Assembly: GCA_910890315.1 (NCBI GenBank)
Contig: CAJVGD010000002.1
Span: forward strand, 1,116,001-1,180,000
Source of the DNA: Serendipita indica DSM 11827
Taxonomy: Eukaryota > Basidiomycota > Agaricomycetes > Sebacinales > Serendipitaceae
Direction of reading: 5' to 3'
DNA: 64,000 bases
Positions 1 to 15,956 of this stretch are shown piece after piece. The notes below the pieces were generated by a model that was not told where the DNA came from, did not search any database, and saw nothing but the letters and a program-made list of their open reading frames with translations. Each line of letters begins with the position of its first letter. The first letter of the stretch is position 1. A program made the position numbers and the translations under genes.

Positions 1-55
1 CCAATATACTAATCATACACCTTCTCCTTTTCATACCGGTGCTCCCATCTCCAGT

Positions 56-508
56 ATGGACGACGAAGCCACGGTGAGGCTCTCGTCTTGGGAACTGAGA
101 TCCCACTCATCACCATCTAGTTTCTTGAACATCCCATCATCCACTGTCTTCTTTGCAACCACGGCACTAGCGCTTGTTTTGCGACTTCAATCCACACTCT
201 CAACCGCAGTAATGCTTGAGAACGTTAGCATAATGGAATTTCTCGAATCTGCGATTGGTGTTCTTCACACCTCGCCGGCGATGGCAACGTTCGGATGGGA
301 CACCATCTGGACTACGGTTGCCTTTTTGGTGTGGCATATTTTTGGAGATGGAAGTACCTCACCAAATGTGCAAATGTTCATCCCGATGGCCACTTCCACT
401 GTCGCGCTCGGAGTCTCATTTTCTGCGCCTTTGGCTCTTGGTAATGTGGTCAATGAGATACTGTCAAAAGAAGACATCAAGGAGGACCAGAATCTACCCA
501 CTTCATAG
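56..508 (+). CDS. hypothetical membrane protein, probably 5'-incomplete
   Basis: The reading frame is open from the left edge of the window, so the ATG at 56 may be internal and earlier exons may lie outside. From that ATG the frame encodes 150 residues and stops at 508. Hydrophobic stretches near residues 27-45, 80-95 and 108-127 suggest two or three membrane spans. The last 20 residues are hydrophilic and acidic. The layout (a span, a loop, then a GWDTIWTT segment leading into a span) recalls fungal multi-span proteins of unknown function, but I cannot name the family. It is convergent with the E2 gene, with 87 nt between the stop codons. Confidence 0.5.
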   Translation: MDDEATVRLSSWELRSHSSPSSFLNIPSSTVFFATTALALVLRLQSTLSTAVMLENVSIMEFLESAIGVLHTSPAMATFGWDTIWTTVAFLVWHIFGDGSTSPNVQMFIPMATSTVALGVSFSAPLALGNVVNEILSKEDIKEDQNLPTS

Positions 509-595
509 TATGTTTTTGTCGCACACTCGCTGTACAGTTTAGTTGAGGAATCAAAGGCTGCATTATACGCGAGGCAATGTTAACTACATCATCGA

Positions 596-2147
596 CTACC
601 TCCCATCCCCGATCAGACGGGCGGGTTCTTCAACCCATGACCTCCACGACTCTACAAATGCCGCCATCTCTGCCCCTTCGACGATTCGGTGATCTGCCGA
701 CCAGCTAACGCCGACCTCTAATCGTTTGTGGCCATCTCTTTCCACCCATTTAGCCCTTCCGATTGCCACAATTGCTACTCCGCCACCAGGGACGAGTAAA
801 GGTGCTGCCCACTCTCCCTTTCCAATCGCTCCGACATTGGAGACAGATATTGTTGCACCACGCTTGGGCAGTTCCTTTGGCGTGAAACCCGCTGGTGTCT
901 TCCGTCCAAGAGCTTGGAACCGTCGTAACTCGCCCATGATCTCATATGGGGTTTTAGTCTCAACTGATTGCAGAACGGGTGTGTATAGTCCACTGGTGGT
1001 CGAAACCGCGACTGCAATGTCGGATTGTGATCGAATTGTGACACTTGGTCGATCATCGGGCTTTGACATTGGGTTGAGCGAAGATCGGAAGATCGGCCAT
1101 TCTTGCATGGCCCGTGAAAGCGCTTTTAGTAGGAGAGGGAGGATAGTGAGGCGGTGATATTGTGTGTTGGGATCGACAGCTGGAGCTGGCAGCGGAGGAG
1201 ACGATCCCCAGATGCCTTGGGGTGAAATAGCAGGAGGATGCCCACCGGTTGGAGGAGGGTTAAATTGCGGCGGGATATAAGAGTTCATCGATGGAAGGAG
1301 CGCATTGAGTGCTGTAAGGTCCAACGTAGACGAATATCCAAAGTGCGGAATCTCGAGACTCTTCGTCATACTCTTCCACATAGCGTAGCGCGTTCGACCC
1401 AGTTCAACGTGGGTATCTTCCAGTCGTACACCTGACGCTGCTGATGTTGTGGTGTCTCGCGGTTGACTCTTCCGCGCTAGATAGGCTTCGACATCTGCCT
1501 TTTCTATACGCCCTCCTGTACCAGAACCAGGAGCCAAGACTGACAAGTCTGAGATGCCGTTTTGTCGAGCAAAGTGCCTGACAGAAGGTAGTGCGAGAGC
1601 CGCGGTAGGGCTAGATAACTCTTCGTTGGATGGATCCAGTGGATGTCTCTTCCTCGGCGATGCACTAGGGACGAGCGGCGGCTTGAATGTCTCTGACTCT
1701 ACTGAAACACGTGCTGACGTCGTTTGCTTTGGTACAGCTGCAACGCTCTGCTCCTCAGCCTCGGCTCCTTCCTCTGTAACCTCAATAAGGCAGAGCTCAG
1801 CTCCGACTTTGGCTATCTCTCCCTCCTTGACCAGAATCTCCTTGATCACGCCATCGAATGGGCTCGTTATTTCGACAGAGGCCTTGTCGCTTTGAACCTC
1901 ACAGAGAGGGTCGAATGTTTGGACAGACGACGAGGGTTGCACGGACCTGTAACCGTCAGTACAAGCACGCGTGCCAATAACTTGCACACCATTTGAGGAC
2001 TTCACACTCTGTGATACCTTCACCAATGTCCGCGAGAAGGAACGGTCGAATTGTCTTCCTGGACGCAAAGCGCACGTATGGGAGGACAATGTTACACGAG
2101 AGAGGTCTCCTTGTAAGTAGGTGCCGGGGAGAAATACGGGCCAACAT
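596..2147 (-). CDS. lipoamide acyltransferase (E2) of branched-chain 2-oxoacid dehydrogenase, mitochondrial
   Basis: This is the E2 core of the mitochondrial complex that transfers acyl groups from branched-chain 2-oxoacids to CoA. Two exons join across a 43-nt intron (1989-1947). The join gives the lipoyl domain, beginning LADIGEGITECEVLKW and carrying the lipoyl-lysine motif EVQSDKASVEITSP. A Ser/Pro/Ala-rich linker follows, then a peripheral E3-binding domain (around PSVRHFARQNGISDLSVLAPGSG read in pieces) and the catalytic domain. The catalytic motif reads SADHRIVEGAEMAAF. Glu stands where most family members have Asp in DHRxxDG. The first 30 residues are rich in Arg, Leu and Ser, as in a mitochondrial presequence. 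I chose the ATG at 2147; an in-frame ATG at 2189 is also possible. The PNPOx-like gene is divergent, 339 nt away. Confidence 0.9.
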
Positions 2148-2486
2148 AGGCGTCGAGAGAGGGGAGTCCAAGTTGCGCTGCGTGACCATTCGAGCTCCGA
2201 ACCGACACCATTCGCTACCTCCGTTTCCTTGCAGAGAAGACTTCAACCCATCTTTCCATTAGTTATATGTTCTACATCATGATCTGAAGATACTTTGCTT
2301 CACTCTGTTCCTCATTCACTCCTAATTCTACCAGTATAGGCCCTGCAACCGAGACACATAGGATTGATACAACTTTTATGCAAGTAGTGACTAGTTCAAG
2401 TTGAAGTGAGTTCTTGTTGGAGCCAGGACGAGTCACCGGTTGTCCTCGACCTTAACGAACGCATTTCCAATCGTAGGCCTTGACGG

Positions 2487-3404
2487 ATGGGAAAGCACTT
2501 TGACTCGATACCCAAAGAACTTGTACCATGGATTGAACAGCAGAAGATCTTCTGGGTAGCAACAGCACCGCTCAGCGAAGACGGTCACATCAACGTCTCG
2601 CCAAAAGGGGTTGAGGGCACCTTTCATCTGGTAGATGAGAATACCTGCTGGTATGAGGACCTTACCGGGAGCGGAGTGGAGACAATATCTCATCTGAGGG
2701 AGAATGCCCGTATCACCATCATGTTCAGTGCCTTTGAAGGTCCACCACGCATCATGAGGTTTTGGGGAAAAGGTAAGAGTATGGATATCAATCATTTCTC
2801 CACCTCAAACAGAATCAGGGACCGTATATGAAGTCGGTACTCCAGAATATGACGCATATATCCAACCTGAGCAACGAAAACCTGGATCCCGAGCCATAAT
2901 TCTTATCAAAATTCATAAAGTGGGGACAGTACGTGCTTCAAATCGGCGATTGATGCAAGTAACCCACATTTCAACAAGTCGTGCGGCTATGCAGTACCCT
3001 TCTTCACCTTCGACCGGTACCGTACTCAATTAGAGAGCCATTTCGCGCGAAAAGAACTGCAAGACTTGGAACACGGCGCTCGTGCACCTGGACAGAGTGG
3101 TATGCTCGACTATTGGGCCCAGAAGAACGTAAGGAGTCTCGATGGATTACCTGGTCTGCAGCAGGGTATTCGTTTTGCAGAATCCCTGGAAGCTACGTTA
3201 CCTCCTGGGTACATCGGCAGTGGCGAGGCCCAGAAATGGCGGCGAAAAGAGGTGGAAGAGGTCAAAAAGGGTCATCACGCTTTATATATCTCCTATTTCG
3301 ACTGGTTCACATCTACCCAGACCAAGATGGTGCTTTCTTTCTTATTTGGTGTAGCGCTGACGGTCAAATTCCAGCCGTACATCGCCACCAAGTACAGAGG
3401 TTAA
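2487..3404 (+). CDS. pyridoxamine 5'-phosphate oxidase family protein with C-terminal membrane segment
   Basis: This is an FMN-binding split-barrel protein of the fungal YPR172W/YLR456W group; the substrate is not known. Three exons (2487-2772, 2819-2928, 2979-3404) join in frame to about 273 residues. The N-terminal part has IEQQKIFWVATAPL and HINVSPKG, the usual start of the flavin-binding barrel. The second exon supplies the strand AIILIKIHKVGT. The third begins SCGYAVPFFTF, a conserved signature of this fungal subgroup. A hydrophobic stretch near the end (KMVLSFLFGVALTV) may anchor the protein in a membrane. Family membership is clear from these motifs, but whether it oxidises pyridoxamine phosphate is unknown, and close relatives often lack that activity. 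Confidence 0.88.
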
Positions 3405-4200
3405 TACTTGCAGTGCCCACTGAAGCGGGATGTCAAACTTTTCGCGGCAGTCAGAGCCCATCTAGTATGTGACAGAGCCCACTATCACAACCCAAAAGAG
3501 TCTTCAAGTCAGGGTAAACCCGGGCTGTATGTAATGAATGATACAAGAATATCGACCATTACAACCAATAGCGACCCAGTGACCGGCATATGTGCTGGTT
3601 TCTCTCTTGGTTCTGGCACTGACCCGGAAAGCTACCTATGCAACTGCGATTTTTGCACAATCTGTCGACACTATACGATTAAGTGGATTATTTATTCATA
3701 ATTTGATAGGCGGGGCGTCTCTTTGCGACGCGCCTCTCGGAAATGTTCGTTGCTTCGGTCGGACGCGCGTTGCAAACCCTAGTGAGGTTTTATCTTACTT
3801 TGCGATATAATTTCATTCATTTTTGGTCTCTCTATCATAGCGGTGACACGCGCGTGGACATACGCCCTTGTACTTCAATTGGCTCGTAGTCCGGAATTCG
3901 AGGAAGCGGTGCTCGAACCAAATGCCAGCCATATATTCTACCATGACAGACTCTTGGGATGGTCGGTGGTAGCTGCGGCGAGCGACTACAAAAGCTTACA
4001 ACTTTCGATGAAGAGGTCCCTCGGAAGCCTTCACCCTTGTCCCAGTTCACGGTAAGTGTTTCTCTCAAGTCGCGTCACGAATTCTTACAGAGCCATAGGA
4101 TTCTGCCCAGCCCTTTTCGTCTTCGGTTGGTCTTTGGTAGCGGCTACTCTTTGGTCGAACAACTAGAAGCGTGTGTGCGCCTGCACCATTCCCAATCGTA
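3405..4200. other. intergenic, no gene recognised
   Basis: About 0.8 kb between the PNPOx-like gene and the small ORF at 4201. Short open frames occur on both strands, but none shows a family motif or a coherent exon pattern. Confidence 0.5.
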
Positions 4201-4434
4201 ATGTCTGCATCAAATCAATCGCGAGCCTTGCACAATCCTAGTGCAGGAGCCCGGGGCGATGCGACATGTTGCATCTGCGGGGAAAAGGGAGGGCATAACC
4301 GGGGTTGTATCCAGAGACAAATGGAGGTCGAAGCTGCAGCGGATCTTGAAGCACATAAGCATGAGTCACAAGCTCAGCAGGTCCAGCTCCAGCAGCAATT
4401 CCCACCTGGCAGAACCTCAAGCAATGGACATTAG
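4201..4434 (+). CDS. small ORF with zinc-knuckle-like CCHC motif, unknown
   Basis: An ATG at 4201 opens 77 codons. Near residues 23-36 lies TCCICGEKGGHNRGC, a Cys/His pattern of spacing CX2CX5HX3C. That is close to, but not the same as, a retroviral-type zinc knuckle (CX2CX4HX4C). The rest is Ala/Glu/Gln-rich with a polar tail. It has no neighbour close enough to suggest a shared promoter. The motif may be chance; I include it because the Cys/His spacing is compact and the frame starts and stops cleanly. Confidence 0.35.
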   Translation: MSASNQSRALHNPSAGARGDATCCICGEKGGHNRGCIQRQMEVEAAADLEAHKHESQAQQVQLQQQFPPGRTSSNGH

Positions 4435-4926
4435 GTTTCCCTCCTACTCAAACCATTCCTTAATTTCCTTTCACGGACTTCGTCTTGGTCTGACCTTCGT
4501 CGCGTCATTCAAGCAAACTCTTGCACCCAGCTTTCACAAAACCCGACAAAACCAACTAAAAACTTGAAAACTTGGACAATAAAAGCAACAGATCTAACGA
4601 ATTCTTACGATTTCCGAAGTTTGTTAATCAAGCTTCGACTTTATCTTCATCCCTTGCTGGACGTGTGCGACTGATGGGCCGTGCAAACCCTCCCTTCCCT
4701 CTTCCTCCCTTCTTTATTGCTCTTTATGGTCACATGTGTGACCAGATCTTCATCCCTTAGCTTCCCCAGCGTCCCCCTTCTATCCGCCTTCATTCTCTCC
4801 TGTGCAAAGTGACTGCACTCATTCTGATGTAGTCGTGGATCTTGTTGAATTCATCCCTTTGCCAAATAATCCTGTCTATATCTAAGGCGAATACATTACA
4901 GGGTGAGGTACGAGCTATATTACAAA
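4435..4926. other. intergenic, 3' flanks
   Basis: About 0.5 kb holding the 3' flanks of the small ORF and of PRP16. I see nothing gene-like in it. Confidence 0.5.
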
Positions 4927-9597
<4,671 letters not shown>

Positions 9598-9649
9598 GGT
9601 TGTCGTCGGGGAGCAAGGTAGAGAGCAAGCTTGGTGGCCAGCGTCACCG

Positions 9650-12600
9650 ATGTCTGCTGCCTATCGTACGCAAGCAGAGCCGTACCGGGACTCGCTTCGG
9701 TCCGCGCAGACGAGTTCTGTGTATTCTGAAGACTCGTCGTATCTCGAGAGCAGCCCGCTGGACAGTATTATTCGCGATTATCCCGTCGTGCCGGGTGCTT
9801 CGCCCAATGCGTTCAAATTCTCGCCGGCATCATATGGAAGCACGCCCAGGACTGGATCCTCTGTCACTGGAAAATTCCAACAGGCCCAGCAGCACGCTCG
9901 GGGCGCGGAGGCTCCACTGAGACTGCGTGAGCAAACTGCAGGCGAATGTGGGGGATTATTCCAACGTTTTATCAGATGCTGATATTGTCCAGATTCAGAC
10001 GCTCCGACACCAAAGCAAGCCAGTTTCGTCCAGACCCAAGACAGACCCGGATCGTCGCCGCTGCTTCATGCCAGATTCACTTCACCATCTGATTCTTTTT
10101 CTGATGATCCCAGGGATCCACGTGGAAGTCACAACGATGGCAAATCACAGGATAATTTCATCGACCTCAGAGATAGCGGCTCATATACCCCGCCCGAGCA
10201 ACCATCCGCACACCAGGCCCAGCCAGACATGCACTATTTTACACATTCCAGTCATGGAGTACCTCCACGCTCTGGTCACGGCGTCACACCAATGATGAAC
10301 TTTGGTCCACTCAAGACACCCTCACAGCCCGACCATTTGAAATCGCGCTTCAGCCCCGTTACTCCAGATGTCGACGCAGATTTGGAATTGGTCGCACACA
10401 CCAACCAAAGCGCTCAGTCCCAGCAGCAGCACGGTGGACGAGTAGCATACAAAGACAGTTTGCAAGCAGGTTCACACGACTACTTTAGTAAGTCGTATTC
10501 CTCTTTGTACCGCTTGTCCACCCCAAGTATACCGCTATGATTCCAGCGCCTCCTTTGGTCCCACGCTTACCAAACCCCGTTTAGACAGAGGGTCCTGGCA
10601 AACGCAGTCGTCGGCTGCCAACCCAGCTAGAGAGACCTGGATGACGACCACCAGCGGAGTGACAATTGCCGACCCATTTTCCTTTCGACATTACGAATCC
10701 CCCCAAATCTATCCTAACGAGCAGCCCAGAACGACGGCTCTCCAACCAAATTCTGCTCCCGAAGTCGTGGTCCATCGGCCTCTTTCAGAGGCACCTTCAT
10801 TGTACACGGACAGAGGTGATTACGTCGACCTTGCAGATTCGCTAAACAACCCCGTATATGCAATTGTCCCACCATCTCCTGTGGAACCGGTCCCTCAAGG
10901 AAGAATGCCAAGCAAGGTACCCGTCACAACGCGCTACAATTTCTCGCGGCCGCTCAGGAGTGATGTGTCGGTAATGGATAGAACTAGTGCGGAGACTGGT
11001 ACGGGCGCGTCTGCGCGGGCGTCCGAGTATTCGACCATGTCTTCATCCACTGATCTGCCCCATACGATCATGGGGTTTCCCGAGCCACCAATTCCAGCCA
11101 ATCTCCCCCCTTCCATGCTCTCAAATATGCACAACAATCCCAATGACCCTCCTCTTACGCGTCGCGCCATTGCTCGCATGAGCATACCCAAGACGGTCCC
11201 CAATGCCGTCGTTACGCATGACCTTCATTCTCCCAGCCCAGAGACGAGAGAACTGGCGCTTCCTTCTAACTCGCCAAATCTTCAGCCAATGCAACTCAGC
11301 AGTTCCCCGGGCCGTCACACTCAACAAAACAATCTAGGGTCTCGTAGTCTTTCCCCAATACCGGACACGGAACGGAGTCCGTCTCCGTCTAGCGTTTCTC
11401 ATGGATCCCCTCGCTTTAATGCTCCTTCTCCTTTGCCTGGCCCACCAAGAACATACGACGTACCGTACAGCTACTCGGTTACCATCACCGATCATCAAGT
11501 ACAATTCCCACCTGGAGGATACAATGCCGAGTCCTTCCAAAACAACCACACCAGATATTCGATGGGTGGTACGGCTCATCCACCAGCACCCAGGGAAGTC
11601 GCAGCTCTTCGATCATCGCCGCCACCTGTTGGACCACGACCTGGCTCGGGACTTTCTGTCTATTCTCGCTACAGCTTCTACTCCGTTGGAGATCTGCCGG
11701 ATTCTGCAGCTCCCACGCCCAAGGGATGGGAGAAGGAGCGGTACCGTCAGGGTGGAAAAAGCAGCCCTTCCCGAAGTGACAGCACACCTACCCCGACAAA
11801 AGAGAAAAGGAAAGATTCCGATGATTATCAAGGTTTACCGTATCTGAGCGGTACGGAAGAATCTGTACCCAACACGCAGCCTCCGCAAGAGGCAATCATG
11901 AGCCCTCAAGAATCTCTCCTACTCGGAATCAGCCACCACGAGGCGAATAGACTCCAAGAGTCTGCCTATTGGTTCGAACGAGCGGCAACGGAGCATGGAG
12001 GCTGTGGAGTGGGCATGCTTATGTGGGGTTTGAGCTTACGACATGCATGGGGAGTCGAAAAGGATGAGCGAGCGGCGTTTTGGTGGTTGAAACGGGCGGC
12101 CGGGTGCGCGGTCGAGGATATGGAAAGGTCGCGACAGATGAAGGAAACGGGTAGTATGGATCCAGAAGCTGAACGAGATCGGAAAGCCGTCCAAAGTGAG
12201 TTGGTCTTGGCGGTCTACGAGGTCGGACAGTGTTTCTTCCATGGGTGGGGTGTTGAAACGGACAAAAAGTTAGCGGTCGTGAGTCTACGTTTCATCTTTC
12301 ATCCGTTTCGTCTCACCTAGTTTTTAGAGCTATTTTCAGGTGGCCGCTCGCCTTGGGGACGTCGATGCCCAGCTCGAACTGGGCTTCTGCTTTGCAAACG
12401 GAAAAGGTTGCAAAAAGGACCTAAAGGAAGCAGCGCGGTGGTATCGGGCCGCTGTAAGTGTCTCGTCGGCATCAAGGTATCCTCTCTGATCTCCAATAGG
12501 TCGCTCAAGGGGCAAGCAACGTCGGCCTTGCTTGGATCTACAAGGCCAAGTATGGTGGAGATGGTGCTTCGAAAGAGGAAGAGAACCCGATCGATAGGAA

Positions 12601-12778
12601 CGGACGAATTATGCTCCCAAATTCGAAGAGCAGCACTACCACGTCGCTCAAGAGTGGTAGCGGCAAATCTGACAGTCCCCGTAAATTACGCAAGCCACCA
12701 CCACGATCTAAAACGCCCAACGGACGAGCACGTAGCCCAGCACGAACAGACGTGGGCAGCCATATCGATTCCCCCTAA
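9650..12778 (+). CDS. Sel1-repeat protein of the Nif1/Dsf2 type
   Basis: Fungal relatives are cell-cycle and cell-wall regulators with Sel1-like (tetratricopeptide-type) repeats. The first two thirds is disordered and rich in Ser, Pro and Thr, with many SP/TP sites. The C-terminal part carries Sel1 repeats: ESLLLGISHHEANRLQESAY, then WGLSLRHAWGVEKDERAAFW, then LGDVDAQLELGFCFANGKGC and VAQGASNVGLAWIYKAK. Likely introns are 9927-9994, one starting at 10492 with an uncertain acceptor (near 10532 or 10584), one after KLAVV near 12279 and one near 12453. It ends SHIDSP at 12778 with a basic tail. An in-frame ATG at 9596 overlaps the PRP16 start codon; I prefer 9650 but cannot exclude the earlier one. 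Confidence 0.82.
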
Positions 12779-12980
12779 CCCAGCTCCTTGAATCCTCCTC
12801 CCAACCGAAGCTATACTTCGTCGCACTTTCATTAACATTTCTATCTCTCACATACCCCTATTTATCACTTATTACGTCCGCCATGACTATTTGGGAAGCA
12901 TGGCGGCTGGTACTTAGCTCCTATTCTCAATACAGAGTTATCTAGTTCAACCAAGAAATCAAGAAAATCGAGTACATGCA

Positions 12981-15178
12981 TCAGTCCCGGTAGGATGCCG
13001 CGTCTCGGTCTGGGCTCGCCAGTCTCGCGTACTCGAGAAGGAATCGGAACATCTGAAAAACCTTGAGTTTTGAATGGCGAGTATCTACAGTTTGCCACTC
13101 ACATAGGCCTGCATATCTTCAATTCGCCAATGATCCCGCACAAAGTTGACGGCATTCATCGCAATCTTCTCTGCGAGTTCATCATGTCCAGGCGTTCCGT
13201 CTGGCCAACCAGTAAAGAATGACATAAGATCGAAAATGTCCGAGTAGTCCACTTTGACGGGCTTTGTGGACTTAGGCACCCACCGAAGAAGAACGTGCGA
13301 ATACGTACAATATAGTGATAGAATGGAACAAGCCACTCTGTGTTCCACTCGGGGAATATGGTAGATTTGAAGACGACACTACCGCTGGAAAGTAACCTAG
13401 CATAGCGTTGCGACCACCCATTGCCGTCAATGTCGATCACATACTTGGCGTCCTGGCCACGAGACTGTGGGACGACTTGGAGGAACTCTACTTCTTTGCT
13501 GATATTCTCGCAGAACGGAGGTGGCTCGTTGCACTGCACCAATGGGCCCACGAGTCCGACATCAAGGTACTTGGAGGTAACCTCGCTCCGCGGGTACGAC
13601 TTGAGCACGAGTCTTCCATGATACCTGGTCTCTGAGAAGTGCTCGTGAGACCCTTTCTTCCAGGGACGGTCCTCGAGGAAGACGTCGTTAACTTCTTGGA
13701 GGAGTTCGACTTGCCCTGCTTTGTCCTTTGCGTGGAAGTGTAGACGTATCCGATGCGCGGCTTTCCAATTCCAACCGGTGTGAAAGTCGACACCTGTGCT
13801 TCGTGCACGCCAGAATAGACGGGTATCGCGTCTCTGAGACCAAGGGACCACATTCAGAGGGTCGCGAATGATATCTTCAAATCCAGGGAGAGCGGGGAGC
13901 AGGAACGAAAAGTCTTGCGCCCATTTGCAGTGTACCCACATGGGTTCGAGCCGGGATTCGTGGGTGTGGTCAAAAGCGAAAGAACCGTGTAGTTTGATCA
14001 GGGAAGGGTCGGAGCAGTAGTCAAAGGACGCCAGAGGATGAGCCAGGAATGTATGAGCTTTTGAATTGTTAGCCTTTTCTAAGCCAACGCTGAAGAAGCT
14101 TACAAGAGTTGGCATCTGGTTTGGGGTTCATTATGGCATTTGAGAATGGATGACAGGCACTCCTTAGGTTTCTTTGCGAGTTTCTGTTCCTGTCTTCGTA
14201 GTGCTTGAGCTGCGGCTCCGTAAAATCTATTAGAAGTCAGCGAGCTACCGCCTTTGGAGAGGGCACTGACAAGACTCATCATTTGCCAGCTCCAACGCCA
14301 TATCATACTGGTCTTTGCCAAGAATTATGTTGCCCTTGTCGTGATCGCTGGCATAAAGTTCGAGATCTGGGAGCCACTGAGCGACCGGCTCGAGCAAGTC
14401 TCTTATATCTTGTGCTCGACTGTATCGCGCCCTCTCACCACCCAATGTCAATGTTCCATTCTTGACCGTGATCGAAAAGGAGAATGAAAGTTCCTTTGAA
14501 AGACGCTCCACTCGGCTGTTGAATAGTCGAGGAGAGAGAGCAAAATAAGGCTCAACATTTCGAAAGAGCGCATCGAATTCGTCGATTAGAACGACTCTAT
14601 TCTCCTTTGCGAATCTCCACCTGTCACAATTCAGCTCCGTCAAGCAAGGGACGAAGGTACTACCAATCGTCAAAGCCTTTCGGTGGCAAGCGTTTATAGC
14701 GCCTCTTGTACTCTTCCACTGCCATTTCCAGTGTTTTGCTTTGACTTGATTCGTCGTGTTTAGATATCATCCGGACGGATGATGGCGACTGACCGTTCGA
14801 GTCTGGCTTTCCATGTCCGTTCACCTCGGTCAATAAGGTCGGCTACGGGATGTCTTCCACTCATATTCTGGACAAGGTACACTTAGTGGTGGGCCTTTAA
14901 TTGGCGATACGAAGGAAACTTACGGTGTCGATAAGCCCATTTCGTAGTCTGGGATGGACAGGGTATCGAATTGGCTTCTGGTCGCGACCTTGTTTGAAAG
15001 ATGGGAGGAACCTGGGCAAAGAGAAACCGGAACGCGGTTGAGACGAATCTCCATTGCTTCTCGGCAACAGGTCAATATTCGAGCCTCGCGGCCTATTATA
15101 GAACAATAAGAGCCCTGTAATGAATGTGATTGTTACGCATAAGCGCTTTATGCCGCGACCAAGCAAAAGCGCGAGCAT
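12981..15178 (-). CDS. glycosyltransferase family 90 (CAP10 domain), type II membrane protein
   Basis: GT90/CAP10 enzymes of basidiomycetes transfer sugars, often xylose, in the Golgi; the donor here is not shown by sequence. The N-terminus (MLALLLGRGIKRL, then TITFITGLLLFY) is a short cytosolic stub plus a signal anchor. The middle holds RVVLIDEFDALFRNVEPYFAL. The CAP10 core has DTRLFWRARSTGVDF with WNWKAAHRIRLHF, then YVIDIDGNGWSQRYARLLSS and a segment reading SVVFKSTIFPEWNTEWLVPF. The final exon is MFRFLLEYARLASPD and ends in YRD at 12981, as is common in this fungal subgroup. Several introns of about 50 nt interrupt it. The neighbouring GH3 gene is divergent with a 778-nt gap. Confidence 0.9.
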
Positions 15179-15956
15179 AGTTGGAGGTCAAGGCGTCGTC
15201 AGTGGCCAGCATTGGGTAGTGATCAGGCAGAAGTCGGAAATATGCTCCAAATCAATCTTCATATAAAGTGTTCTAACTAGCTTTCATTAAGGCTGACCCC
15301 ACTCTTGTTGCTCTCCCAGTCAACCACTTAAGGGATAATCGCATGACCAATCGCTCTGATGAGCTCACATGACGAGGAGTCTACTACTTGGGATCCGAAT
15401 AGCGCTGCGACTGCGCTCAAACCTCGAGACGGAAAGGCTTCCCGCACTCTGCCTGACAAAGCTCGGATATTCTCTCTATCATCATTCTCACACATTACTC
15501 GGGCGCCTGACTACTCTTCCCCTCCTCCTAGGCTCCTGACTCTCGATGAGTATGACGCCCAGCACCGTTTGCTGTGACTATCTGCTACCCGAGGAAACTC
15601 GGGTATTCTCTTTATCATCTTCATGACAAAGATCGGGAGTCCGAGTCCTCTTCCCCTCTTCCTGGACCCATGACTCCTGGCTCCTCCACCAGTGTCTTGT
15701 CCCGCACATCCCGCACGTCTGGCCCTGGCCGTCTGCTAAACTATGATTCCTGTCCAATCATAGCGACTTCTGCGGCAAGGATACATAAAGTAGTCTCGGT
15801 TATGGTCGGTTTCAGAGCCGGAAAGTGAACTGGAAACCAGCCATGGCCGCAGAATCCTCGGCGTTTCTCTATTCGACTCGAGGTCGATATAAGCCCCCCC
15901 GCAATCCTTGCTTGCTCAACCGAGACTCGTCTCTCTCATCTTCTATCCCTTCCACC
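15179..15956. other. divergent promoter region of GT90 and GH3 genes
   Basis: A 0.78-kb spacer between two divergent start codons. It contains an imperfect duplication (15461-15675) and a weak TATA-like GATATAAG at 15885-15892, about 65 nt before the GH3 ATG. The open frames here carry no recognisable domain. Confidence 0.45.
15461..15675. repeat. imperfect direct duplication of about 80 bp
   Basis: The segment at 15461-15542 and the one at 15597-15675 share the same order of short blocks: CTCGG.TATTCTCT.TATCATC, then TCTTCCCCTC.TCCT and ATGACTC or CTGACTC. They are separated by about 54 bp. The copies differ by small indels and look like an old local duplication in the promoter spacer. Confidence 0.5.
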
